Origin: Deltaproteobacteria bacterium
GTDB taxonomy: Bacteria; Desulfobacterota; DSM-4660; Desulfatiglandales; Desulfatiglandaceae
Reading direction: 5' to 3'
DNA length: 36,341 bases
NCBI GenBank assembly: GCA_029933075.1
Contig: JAOZOW010000021.1
Span: forward strand, 1 to 36,341
Below are positions 18,020 to 25,499 of the stretch, in pieces. The notes under the pieces were generated by a model, which saw nothing but the letters and a program-made list of their open reading frames with translations, was not told the origin of the DNA and searched no databases. The position numbers were made by a program, and so were the translations under genes. Position 1 is the first letter of the stretch. Each line of letters begins with the position of its first letter.

Positions 18020-19849
18020 ATGTTAGACCTGATACTCGGAAAAGAAATCGCCTCGTATGTCAAACGCCATAGGGCTCTGGTGATATGCGCGCTGGCACTG
18101 ACCGCTCTGTCTTCCATCTTCGTGGTTATTCCCGCCTACTTGCTTCAACCCTTTGTGGACCAGGGGATGGCGAGCGGCACAGGCCCTGTAACCTGGAAAA
18201 TCCCATGGATTGCCTTTGATGGGGGATCCTGGCTTTCATGGCACCGCACCGAGCGTGTGCTTGTGGAAAATGTATCCACTAACAGGCTGCTCCTGCTTCT
18301 CATGCTTGTGGCATTTGTGTCGGTATTGTGTAAATCCGTCGCCATCTATTTCAGCGGGCTGTGTGCCGCTGCTTTCTCCAATAGGGCCGTCAAATCCCTG
18401 CGAATTGACCTCTTCAAGAAATTCGTATCACTGCCCATGAGTTTCTACCAGACCAGAAAATCAGGGGAGCTGATCGCCAGGGCCACCGCCGACTTGACCG
18501 TGATGCAGAACCGGATTTCCAATGTCCTGATGGGGCTCATCCAGCACCCGCTTACAGCTGCAGTTTTCTTCATTTATCTCATGGTAATGAACTATAAACT
18601 CACCCTGCTCGCTTTCTTTTTGGGGCCAATCGTTATTGGATTGATCCGGCTCTTCGGGAAGAAGGTGAAAAAACACGCCACGCGGGTTCAGGACGCCACA
18701 GCGGAAGTGACCGCGGCTTATCAGGAGACACTTCTATGCCTTAAGGTGGTTCACGGCTTTTTCAGGGGTGAATATGAGGTAAAAAGATTTAGTGAGCTTG
18801 CAGAATATCTCTACAGGCGGGTGATGCGCTGGTATCGATGGGACCTCGGTATGAACCCCGTTATGGACACTACGCTCTTCCTGATCCTGCCCTCCATCCT
18901 GGTAATCGGGAAGACCTACTTCAACCACACCCTGGGAGAACTGGTTTCCATGGTTTATGCCTTTTCCCGGATGTATGCACCGGTAAGAAAGCTCGCCAAG
19001 GTCAACAACAACCTTAAGACTCTCCAGGGTGCCACCAAACGCGTGTTCAGCATCATGAGTACCGTGCCGGATATCCAGGACCCCCCGGATGCGATACCCC
19101 TGCCAAGGCATAAGGAATCCATAGAGTTTCAACAGGTAAGTTTCGGATACACCCCCCATGAGCTCGTACTAAAAGATATCTCTTTTCAGATCAGGGCAGG
19201 AGAGATGATCGCCTTTGTGGGATCTACAGGAGCAGGTAAAAGTACGCTTCTCGATCTTGTTCCCCGCTTTTATGATGTGACAAGTGGCTGCATTAAAATC
19301 GACGGGCACGACATCAGGCAGGTTACCCTTCAATCCCTGCGGGAGCAGATCGGCATAGTCAACCAGGATACCATCCTCTTCCATGATACCATTGAGAACA
19401 ACATCCGTTACGGCCGACCCGGAAAGGACAGAGAGCATATTGTGGCAGCAGCCAAAGCGGCCTATGCCCATGGCTTTATTATGGAACAGCCCAAAGGATA
19501 TCAAACCGTTGTAGGCGATCAGGGGACCATGCTCTCCGGCGGGCAGAAACAACGGCTTGCCATTGCCAGGGCACTGTTGGTGGATCCCGCCATACTTATA
19601 CTGGACGAGGCCGCCTCGGCCCTGGATGCAGAAAGCGAGAGCCTTGTGCAGGAGACGATAGAGAAACTCCACGGCACCCGCACAATCCTGGTTGTGGCCC
19701 ATAGACTCAGCACGGTGATGAAGGCCGACCGGATCTTTGTCCTGGAGGAAGGCAGGGTTGTTGAATCCGGAACACGTGAACAACTTATGGCCCTGGGAGG
19801 CCGCTTTAAACAGCTCTATGACATGCAGTTCAGCAACCCTGTCCCCTAA
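18020..19849 (+). CDS. msbA: MsbA-type lipid A ABC exporter
   Basis: This is a half-size ABC exporter with its membrane domain first and ATPase second, as in MsbA, which flips core-lipid A across the inner membrane. Six membrane helices lie in residues 20-320. The nucleotide-binding domain shows Walker A GSTGAGKST near residue 400, the signature LSGGQKQR near 505, Walker B ILILDEA near 526 and an H-loop His in VVAHRLS. The length of 609 aa is slightly above E. coli MsbA (582), the excess being a loop after helix 1 (about residues 52-90). The next gene is an LpxL-type acyltransferase, which supports a lipid A substrate over a drug. Confidence 0.9.
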   Translation: MLDLILGKEIASYVKRHRALVICALALTALSSIFVVIPAYLLQPFVDQGMASGTGPVTWKIPWIAFDGGSWLSWHRTERVLVENVSTNRLLLLLMLVAFVSVLCKSVAIYFSGLCAAAFSNRAVKSLRIDLFKKFVSLPMSFYQTRKSGELIARATADLTVMQNRISNVLMGLIQHPLTAAVFFIYLMVMNYKLTLLAFFLGPIVIGLIRLFGKKVKKHATRVQDATAEVTAAYQETLLCLKVVHGFFRGEYEVKRFSELAEYLYRRVMRWYRWDLGMNPVMDTTLFLILPSILVIGKTYFNHTLGELVSMVYAFSRMYAPVRKLAKVNNNLKTLQGATKRVFSIMSTVPDIQDPPDAIPLPRHKESIEFQQVSFGYTPHELVLKDISFQIRAGEMIAFVGSTGAGKSTLLDLVPRFYDVTSGCIKIDGHDIRQVTLQSLREQIGIVNQDTILFHDTIENNIRYGRPGKDREHIVAAAKAAYAHGFIMEQPKGYQTVVGDQGTMLSGGQKQRLAIARALLVDPAILILDEAASALDAESESLVQETIEKLHGTRTILVVAHRLSTVMKADRIFVLEEGRVVESGTREQLMALGGRFKQLYDMQFSNPVP

Positions 19850-19974
19850 TTCCTGGCCGCAGCCCCGTGAGACCGGGGAGTTGAAGAGAAACCCTCCGTG
19901 CCCCCTACGCGGAGTACTTGATGACAGAGCGAGCCATAGGTTCGGGGAAGAGTAGGACTCCAGAGACATGAATA

Positions 19975-20934
19975 ATGGAGGTGGCTGAATCGGATACAAG
20001 TCGTGATATGATAGAATTTCTTGCTAAAAGAAGCTCTTGGATCGCCCGTCTTGACCGCCGGCACATCGCAAGGATGGGGAAACTTCTGGGATTACTGGCC
20101 TTCATGCTGGACAACCGGCATCGCAGGATCGTCAGAAGGAACCTGCGTTTCACCCATCCCGAATGGAGCAAGGAACGAATCCGCAAAACGACCAGGTCTG
20201 TTTATCAGAACATGGGTGTCACTTTGCTTGAAATCTGCCAGATCCCGTTTCTATCAAGGGAGGACATCCTCCAAAGGGTGCGGCTCCGGGGAGGGGAAAC
20301 CCTGACCGAGGCCATGGGAAACCCCGCCGGCGTAATTATGGTTTCAGCCCATCTGGGAAACTGGGAGATGGCCCCCCTTTTCGCGTCCTGCTATTTCCGG
20401 AGACCTGTGGCAGCGGTCGCCAGGCGAGTGCGACCTGAGACATTGAACCGGTGGTTGCTCGGCCTTCGGGGGCGCTTTGGAAATATTATTCTGGACAAGG
20501 AAAGCGCCCTTCCTCGAATGGCACGCCTCCTGCGTCGGGGTATGGCCCTCGGTATATTGATAGATCAGGGCACCATGCGTTCAGAAGGCCTGGAAGTGAA
20601 ATTCTTTGGAAAAACCGTCACGGCTACGCCCGCACCAGCCCTTCTTGCCAGACGGTACAATGTACCTGTGATCCCAGCATTTTGCGTTCGGGAGGCTGAC
20701 CAACAGCTCACCCTCATTGCGGACCCCCCCTTGAAACTGCAAAGGAGCGATGATCTCCGGGCAGACCTGATTGCCAACACCCAGATGATGACCGACGCCA
20801 TCGAGAGGGCCATTCGCGCCTATCCGGATCAATGGTTTTGGTTTCACAAGCGCTGGAAACGTCACTATCCCCATCTCTACCGCGAGGATTTAGGCAGGCG
20901 GCTGATCCGTAAACGAAAAAACAGGCAAAATTAG
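19975..20934 (+). CDS. Lipid A biosynthesis acyltransferase (LpxL/HtrB family)
   Basis: Members add a secondary acyl chain to lipid A at the inner face of the cytoplasmic membrane. The catalytic HX4E motif is HLGNWE at residues 126-131, and the later DQG (197-199) and PVIPAF segment are also family traits. At 319 aa it is complete. The ATG at 19975 has only a weak ribosome binding site; ATG 20008 is an alternative start, and a GGAGGTG at 19977-19983 is too far from it to decide. It lies between msbA and a glycosyltransferase. The acyl chain length and acceptor position cannot be read from the sequence, so I give no gene symbol. Confidence 0.9.
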   Translation: MEVAESDTSRDMIEFLAKRSSWIARLDRRHIARMGKLLGLLAFMLDNRHRRIVRRNLRFTHPEWSKERIRKTTRSVYQNMGVTLLEICQIPFLSREDILQRVRLRGGETLTEAMGNPAGVIMVSAHLGNWEMAPLFASCYFRRPVAAVARRVRPETLNRWLLGLRGRFGNIILDKESALPRMARLLRRGMALGILIDQGTMRSEGLEVKFFGKTVTATPAPALLARRYNVPVIPAFCVREADQQLTLIADPPLKLQRSDDLRADLIANTQMMTDAIERAIRAYPDQWFWFHKRWKRHYPHLYREDLGRRLIRKRKNRQN

Positions 20935-20936
20935 GC

Positions 20937-21749
20937 ATGTCAGCTCCCCAAGTAACAATCTTGCTGCCTAACTACCGGACGCTCCAGTTGACCAAGCTCT
21001 GCCTCCGTCTGTTGAGAAAACATACGGATCCCCGCATGTACCACGTGATCGTTATCGACAATAACTCCCGGGACGAGTCCCTGGAATATCTCAAAAGACT
21101 CCCCTGGATCGAGCTGATCGAGAGAGTACCTCCCTCCGATGAGACCCCTTCCCTGTCCCATTCCAGGGCATTAGACCTCGGGCTGGAGCGCGTCACAACA
21201 CCTTATGTGCTCTCCATGCATACGGACACCCTGGTAAGACATCCCTCATGGCTGAATTTCTTGCTTTCGGAGATCACGAAAACCCCTGTGATTGCCGCCG
21301 TGGGCTCCTGGAAGCTTGAGCAGAAATCGCTTTTAAAGCGCCTTGCCAAGAGGCTTGAACATACCATCCAAAGCACCTACTACCACCTCGCAGGAAAGAC
21401 GGATCACGCCCTCGGAGGAAAAGGAAACGATTATTACTACCTCCGGAGCCACTGCGCATTGTATAGAATGGATCTCATCAGGAAATATAAATTGACCTTT
21501 TCCGCGGAAATGGAAACAGCCGGAAAGGTGATGCACCGGCGATTGGAAATGAACGGCTATAAACTTGTGTTTATCCCCCCGGAGGTCCTCGGCATCTATA
21601 TGCTCCATCTAAACCATGCCACAATGGTGCTTCATCCGGAGCTGAGATTGAGGGGCAAAAATCGTGGAAAGGATATCAGGAGAATCAAGAAAGGCCTCAA
21701 GCGCGTCAATGCGGAGCAGATCCTGGCAGAGGACACTCTGGAATATTAG
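20937..21749 (+). CDS. Family 2 glycosyltransferase
   Basis: This is a GT-A fold glycosyltransferase. The N-terminus VTILLPNYRTLQLTKLCL, IDNNSRDES (residues 40-48) and the metal-site segment MHTDTLV (94-100) are present. It starts 2 bp after the acyltransferase stop, so the two are probably translationally coupled. The likely job is adding a sugar to the lipopolysaccharide core or a related envelope glycan; donor and acceptor are unknown. No membrane helix is evident. It is the last gene before a probable terminator and the first foldback repeat, where the plus-strand locus is interrupted. Confidence 0.85.
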   Translation: MSAPQVTILLPNYRTLQLTKLCLRLLRKHTDPRMYHVIVIDNNSRDESLEYLKRLPWIELIERVPPSDETPSLSHSRALDLGLERVTTPYVLSMHTDTLVRHPSWLNFLLSEITKTPVIAAVGSWKLEQKSLLKRLAKRLEHTIQSTYYHLAGKTDHALGGKGNDYYYLRSHCALYRMDLIRKYKLTFSAEMETAGKVMHRRLEMNGYKLVFIPPEVLGIYMLHLNHATMVLHPELRLRGKNRGKDIRRIKKGLKRVNAEQILAEDTLEY

Positions 21750-21803
21750 CCCCCCTCCCTTTGGCCGCTGGGCGCTCCGGCAGGCGGGCGGGGGACGTTT
21801 TTT
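21750..21803 (+). terminator. Probable intrinsic terminator of the msbA-acyltransferase-GT2 unit
   Basis: Immediately after the stop codon a C-rich arm (CCCCCCTCCC) can pair with a downstream GGGCGGGGG arm across a GC-rich loop. The hairpin contains mismatches and G-U pairs. A run of six T follows at 21798-21803. Confidence 0.5.
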
Positions 21804-21851
21804 GCAGGCAGTGTGTAACAGGCCAACGATCCGACGTAAAAGGCAATAGAA

Positions 21852-22158
21852 CATCATATCGAGAGAAACATTAGCGGATAAGCCGGGCCATGGGACTCTC
21901 TTTCAGGAGGCCGCAGGGAAAAAATGCCTCCAAGCTTCTCTCACCGTCCCCTTGGTCTTTTCGCTATGTCCGGACAGGCAGAGATGTCGACCTTTTTTGC
22001 TAACTCTCCCTCCCCGGTGCTTGGCATTGCCAAAGTTTGTGGCAGATCTGCCGTGAGAGAAGCTGCGGCGTGCCTTTTGGGGCCCATGAAAGAGAGTCCC
22101 ATGGCCCGGACTAAGGACTGAAAATTTATAACCTCGATTTGATGGAGAGGGTTTTCTC
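21852..22158. repeat. Foldback repeat element, copy A
   Basis: This is one of two direct copies, the other at 25099-25408, offset by 3247 bp. By eye they are about 75-80% identical over roughly 310 bp. Nested inverted repeats are visible. The outer pair is TCATATCGAG with CTCGATTTGA. A perfect 23-bp pair is at 21883-21905 and 22087-22109. GCCGCA pairs with TGCGGC. A perfect 12-bp pair begins AGCTTCTC and ends GAGAAGCT. The apex (21963-21998) is identical to copy B for 36 nt and contains GTCCGGAC and GTCGAC palindromes. A small terminal hairpin (GAGA/TCTC) closes the right end. No transposase or plausible reading frame is inside. It is either a MITE-like foldback or a structured RNA gene. Confidence 0.85.
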
Positions 22159-22245
22159 GATTAAGCGGAACTCGGGCCCACCCGATTTTGGAGAGCTTTG
22201 ATTTAGGCTGCTACGGGTTTTGGGACCATCAGCGCGCGTCGGATC
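22159..22245. other. Remainder of the 21750-22245 intergenic region
   Basis: The gap of almost 500 bp between the glycosyltransferase and the LAB_N gene holds the terminator and foldback copy A. The last 87 bp contain only a short CGGGCCCACCCG-type palindrome, with no T-run and no promoter-like boxes that I can defend. Confidence 0.5.
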
Positions 22246-22509
22246 CTACCGGGCGGTTTTAGGCCTCTTTATCAGGTAAATATTGCGGGCGTAGATAAAG
22301 ACCCCTCCCGCCTGGCCTACGATGAACACCGGATCCATGCGGCTTATGGCATAGGTGAGAAGCATCAGGCCGCCTATCATGCTGAGATACCAAAACAGCA
22401 TGGGGACGATACTTCTCCCCGCCCTCTCACTTGCAATCCACTGGACAACAAACCGGGCGGCAAATGCAGCCTGCGCCGTAAATCCAAAACATATCCAAAA
22501 AGTATCCAT
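22246..22509 (-). CDS. Lipid-A-disaccharide synthase N-terminal domain-like (LAB_N) membrane protein
   Basis: The small 87-aa membrane protein has three predicted helices. Motifs such as AARFVVQWIASERAGRSIVP and FWYLSMIGGLMLL are typical of the LAB_N domain, which takes its name from the N-terminus of some LpxB proteins but often stands alone beside glycosyltransferase genes. Its ATG (22507-22509) lies one base beyond the stop of the upstream glycosyltransferase gene, so the two are tightly coupled. It is the last gene of the minus-strand cassette. The function of standalone LAB_N proteins is not firmly known. A role in moving or flipping a polyprenyl-linked sugar is an inference from context and its multi-helix small-transporter shape. 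Confidence 0.88.
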   Translation of the reverse strand: MDTFWICFGFTAQAAFAARFVVQWIASERAGRSIVPMLFWYLSMIGGLMLLTYAISRMDPVFIVGQAGGVFIYARNIYLIKRPKTAR

Positions 22510-22510
22510 A

Positions 22511-23254
22511 TCAATCCTGATCCGTTTCTCTGGTTCTGGGGTAGACCATGCGCCGCATCATCCAACATACGGCAAGGGTATCCAACATGCCTACCCATAG
22601 GCGGTCATGAATCCCGTATTTGGTCCTCCCTCTATGTCGTTTCCGGTGATTGACGGGCATCTCAAGGATCCTTGTGTACCCCGCAAGCCTAACCAAGGTC
22701 GGGAAAAATCGGTGCATCCCTTTGAACACAGGGACGCCCTCTACACATTCCCTGCGAAACACCCTGAGGGCACATCCCACATCACGGATATTGTCTCCCG
22801 TGATGAAATTGCGAAATCCATTGCCAATGCGAGATGCCATCCTCTTGATAAAGCTGTCTTGTCTCCTTTCCCTCCAGCCGTTCACCATGTGGGCATCTTC
22901 TTCAATAAGTTTTTCCAAAAGCCCCGGCAAGGAGACCGGGTCATTCTGCCCGTCTCCATCCAGGGTTGCAAAAATTTCACCGCGGGCGTGACGAAATCCC
23001 GTTGCCAGGGCCGCCGATTGCCCATAGTTTTTCCTGTGCATAATCAGCCGATGATAAGAGGAAGCCCCAGCCAGCTCCATCAATCTCTGAGCAGTGCGGT
23101 CAGTAGATCCATCGTCAACCCAGATACACTCCCACTTCCAGGGGGTCCCATCCATAGACCTTTCGATCTCTTGGGCAAGGACAAGCACATTGTCCTGCTC
23201 ATTCATGACCGGCACAATTATGGAAACCATGGGTTTGTCACCTTGATTACCCAT
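22511..23254 (-). CDS. Polyprenyl-phosphate glycosyltransferase (DPM1/ArnC-like GT2)
   Basis: Such enzymes move a sugar from a nucleotide donor to a polyprenyl phosphate at the cytoplasmic face. The start VSIIVPVMNEQDNV, WVDDGSTD (residues 45-52), the metal-binding ATLDGDGQND (96-105) and NYGQSAALATGF mark the DPM1/GtrB group. At 247 aa it lacks the two C-terminal membrane helices of ArnC and GtrB, like the short DPM1 type. Its AGGAGA ribosome binding site and a 21-bp gap from the ArnT-like gene indicate one operon. The product would feed the ArnT-like enzyme next door. The sugar cannot be predicted, as no Ara4N synthesis genes are present. Confidence 0.9.
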   Translation of the reverse strand: MGNQGDKPMVSIIVPVMNEQDNVLVLAQEIERSMDGTPWKWECIWVDDGSTDRTAQRLMELAGASSYHRLIMHRKNYGQSAALATGFRHARGEIFATLDGDGQNDPVSLPGLLEKLIEEDAHMVNGWRERRQDSFIKRMASRIGNGFRNFITGDNIRDVGCALRVFRRECVEGVPVFKGMHRFFPTLVRLAGYTRILEMPVNHRKRHRGRTKYGIHDRLWVGMLDTLAVCWMMRRMVYPRTRETDQD

Positions 23255-23275
23255 TGGTGTCTCTCCTGCCTACTA

Positions 23276-24736
23276 TCAGGTTGCCCCTGGCAGTCGATTG
23301 CTCAATACGTAAAATCTCTCCCCTAAGGAGTCTTTCCATACCAGGACTCTATGGAAGCGTGAGGCGAGTTCATCAATCAGCCTTGCGCTCTTTTCAGATC
23401 TCCTTATCACCACCCACCGGGGCTCAGGAGCACGGAGGATTTCCTCTACCTCCTCAAGGGACCGATGGATCTTCATGGTCCCCAGATAATACTGGAGGAT
23501 AAAGGTGGTATTCACGTAATCAATGGGGAAATTGCGAGTATTTTTCTTCGCTATCAAATTTGCCAGCTTCCGGATTTCCGTGGTCTTGCGGACCACCCGT
23601 TTTTTAGGCCTCTTAATATGATAATACCATGTAAAAATAGATGAAAAAATCAGGATGATAATGGTGGCAACCAGAAGGACATGGCGCCTGGTTCTTGCCT
23701 TTATCAACAGCGTCAGCTCCCTTCCACCGATCACGGAGGCTGGCACAAGCAAAGGCAGGACGAGGTCATGCCGCTGATGCTTGGCTAAGGAAAAGATCAG
23801 AAGCCCACCCATAAACCAGCACCAGAGAAATCGCTCAAGGGACCTCGTCTCGACCTCCCGCGAAGGTTTTCTGATAATCCTGTAAAGACCGAAAAAAGTA
23901 AGGATTCCCCAGGGCGCATAACGGGCAATCACATATCCCGTTGGTTTCCAGAATCTGATATACAAAGGGGGGGCCTCCCGGCCAATGGACTGACCGGCGA
24001 GTTCTTTTCCGATCATCGTATCGAACACCGGCTTCCCCATATACCAGTAAGCAAGCGCAAACCAGCCCAGAGTAACCACCAGGAACAGACAAATACCCGG
24101 AATATGGGTCCCCCTCAGAGTAGGGCAGTCCTCCTCTTTCCTCCCCCACGCCGCAGCAAGCAGGCCAAGGCCTGCAATAATCGGCCCCAAAGGACCTTTT
24201 GTCAGGGTTGAAATAGCACACACGATCCAAAAAATGGTCCAGCCGCTGCCCTTTATCCAGGCATTAAAAGCGATCAATGCAGCCAGTGCAATGGTGAAAG
24301 AAAACAGGGCATCCGTCCTGGCAAGGGCGATCTGGCGAACGCCTAAATGTGAAAACAGATACATCAAGCCCCCGTAAATGCCCGTGCTCCAGCCGAAATA
24401 GCGGCTTCCGAGATAATAGATAATAAACACACAACCGATGGTGGACAGGAGGCAGGGAAGGTAGATGGAAAAAAGACAAACTTTTCCCAGCATCAAGGAA
24501 AACAGGGCCGCAACCCAGGTGTACATGGGCGGTTTCGAACTAATCCGACCCTTCCAGTCCAGTTGACAGGGCCAGTGGCCGTTCTCGGTAACATCAAGGA
24601 TATATGCCACGGCTCTATCCTGGGCCCGGTCCATCAGGTCCGGTGGGGCGCACAGACGCATGGTGAAAACCAGGAGAACAGCTGATATAAGAAACAGAAT
24701 CCCCATCTGGTAATGATTGTCAAGGGTTCCAGCCAT
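23276..24736 (-). CDS. ArnT-like GT-C membrane glycosyltransferase
   Basis: This is an integral membrane transferase of the PMT/ArnT type, which takes a sugar from a polyprenyl-phosphate carrier to lipid A or another acceptor on the periplasmic side. About ten or more hydrophobic helices are visible. The first periplasmic loop has the acidic DRAQDRAVAYILDVTENG stretch and KPPMYTW (near residue 68), with LARTDALFSF and TKGPLGPIIAGLG downstream; these are family hallmarks. The length of 486 aa fits, with a short soluble C-terminal domain. The ATG has GAGGGA upstream. It is the first gene of a three-gene minus-strand unit bracketed by the foldback repeats. The donor sugar is unknown. Confidence 0.88.
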   Translation of the reverse strand: MAGTLDNHYQMGILFLISAVLLVFTMRLCAPPDLMDRAQDRAVAYILDVTENGHWPCQLDWKGRISSKPPMYTWVAALFSLMLGKVCLFSIYLPCLLSTIGCVFIIYYLGSRYFGWSTGIYGGLMYLFSHLGVRQIALARTDALFSFTIALAALIAFNAWIKGSGWTIFWIVCAISTLTKGPLGPIIAGLGLLAAAWGRKEEDCPTLRGTHIPGICLFLVVTLGWFALAYWYMGKPVFDTMIGKELAGQSIGREAPPLYIRFWKPTGYVIARYAPWGILTFFGLYRIIRKPSREVETRSLERFLWCWFMGGLLIFSLAKHQRHDLVLPLLVPASVIGGRELTLLIKARTRRHVLLVATIIILIFSSIFTWYYHIKRPKKRVVRKTTEIRKLANLIAKKNTRNFPIDYVNTTFILQYYLGTMKIHRSLEEVEEILRAPEPRWVVIRRSEKSARLIDELASRFHRVLVWKDSLGERFYVLSNRLPGAT

Positions 24737-24834
24737 CGCTTTCCCTCTGAACTCCCGAATTTAAGCATCTCCGGGCAACAACCGATGCTCCCATGTCCCC
24801 TCATGGGCGGATATCTATTGGGGCAACAAATTGC

Positions 24835-24864
24835 ATTACAATCTAAAGCAATTTCTCCTGTAAA
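24835..24864 (-). promoter_or_regulatory. Candidate promoter of the ArnT-GT2-LAB_N cassette
   Basis: On the minus strand, TTTACA (24864-24859) and TGTAAT (24840-24835) each match the sigma-70 consensus at five of six bases and are separated by 18 bp. The predicted start leaves a leader of roughly 90 nt to the ATG at 24736. Just upstream (minus sense) is a small GGAGG/CCTCC hairpin and a T-run that might shield the promoter from read-through. Confidence 0.45.
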
Positions 24865-25098
24865 TATAGAAAAAAATCGAGGGTAACATAGGAGGACTTC
24901 CCTCCTCTCCCGCGACGGCCTCAAAAACTTGGTGCCGCCTATGAGTGATTTTGTTATGATGCCAATGTATGGCCTGATCTCCTTCAATAACTGAGTTTGA
25001 TGATCCATGAGCAAAATCGATTTTTGTACTTTGACCTGAGGACACCGCGACCTTCTCCCGAGCGGCGTTGTGAGGAGGAGAGGTAAAAGCAAGGGGAG
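24865..25098. other. Intergenic DNA between cassette promoter and foldback copy B
   Basis: About 230 bp contain no reading frame with a credible start or protein-like composition. A short hairpin (GGAGG/CCTCC, about 24891-24906) followed by a T-run in minus-strand sense could be a weak terminator. GTAAAAG at 25083, matching 21836 before copy A, suggests that the repeat may begin slightly further left than drawn. Confidence 0.4.
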
Positions 25099-25408
25099 CA
25101 TCATATCGATAGGATCATTAGCGGACAAGCCGGGCCATGGGGTTCTCTTTCAGCCGGCCGCAACGGAAAAAGTACCTCCGAGCCTCTATCCCGCCCCCTT
25201 GGTTTTTGGGCTATGTCCGGACAGGCAGAGATGTCGACCTTTTTTTGCGACTACTCCCTTATGGGGCTTGGCACTGCCAAGGTTTTATGGCTGATCTGCC
25301 GTGCGAGAGGCTGTGGGGTGCCTTTTGCGGCCTATGAAAGAGAGTCCCATGGCCGGGCCCAAGGAACCAAACTTAAAACTTCGATTTGGAGCCCAAGGTT
25401 TTTCTTGG
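25099..25408. repeat. Foldback repeat element, copy B
   Basis: This is the second copy of the element at 21852-22158, in the same orientation. Its main arms are 25130-25152 and 25335-25357, with only a few mismatches. The inner stem reads AGCCTCT/AGAGGCT where copy A has AGCTTCT/AGAAGCT, a paired T-A to C-G change. The terminal hairpin is CCAAG/CTTGG, different in sequence from copy A's GAGA/TCTC but still paired with a six-base loop. The apex 25210-25245 is identical to copy A; the T-run directly after the shared GTCGACC is seven long here and six in copy A. A CTTGGCACTGCCAAG hairpin lies at about 25267-25281. No protein-coding function is likely. Confidence 0.85.
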
Positions 25409-25499
25409 TGAAGTTGTTGAAATGATCACGGCCAAATTCAGGATTAGCTCCATGATGGACCATAATGCACTTCAATAGGTCCAATACATCAAGCATGCG
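25409..25499. other. Short region between foldback copy B and the InaA-like kinase
   Basis: Ninety bases hold no recognisable promoter boxes or hairpins with a T-run. With foldback copy B and the stretch before it, this makes a 763-bp gene-free region (24737-25499). Confidence 0.4.

Noticed and set aside
19850-19974. Repeat or small RNA between msbA and the acyltransferase gene
   Set aside because: Only two short 5-bp stems (CCCCG/CGGGG and CTCCG/CGGAG) are seen, with no T-run or second copy.
21924-22121. Open frame in foldback copy A whose translation shares MSGQAEMSTFF with a frame in copy B (25213-25425)
   Set aside because: The shared peptide comes from the identical 36-nt apex. Right after it copy B has an extra T and the frames diverge, while base pairing of the arms is kept. 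That favours a non-coding element.
22607-23326. 239-aa open frame on the plus strand opposite the polyprenyl-P glycosyltransferase
   Set aside because: It is the antisense shadow of a gene with clear family motifs; its own translation has no recognisable features.
24634-25128. 164-aa minus-strand open frame overlapping the ArnT-like gene start
   Set aside because: Composition is not protein-like, no ribosome binding site is seen, and it runs across a candidate promoter and into the start of the ArnT-like gene in another frame.
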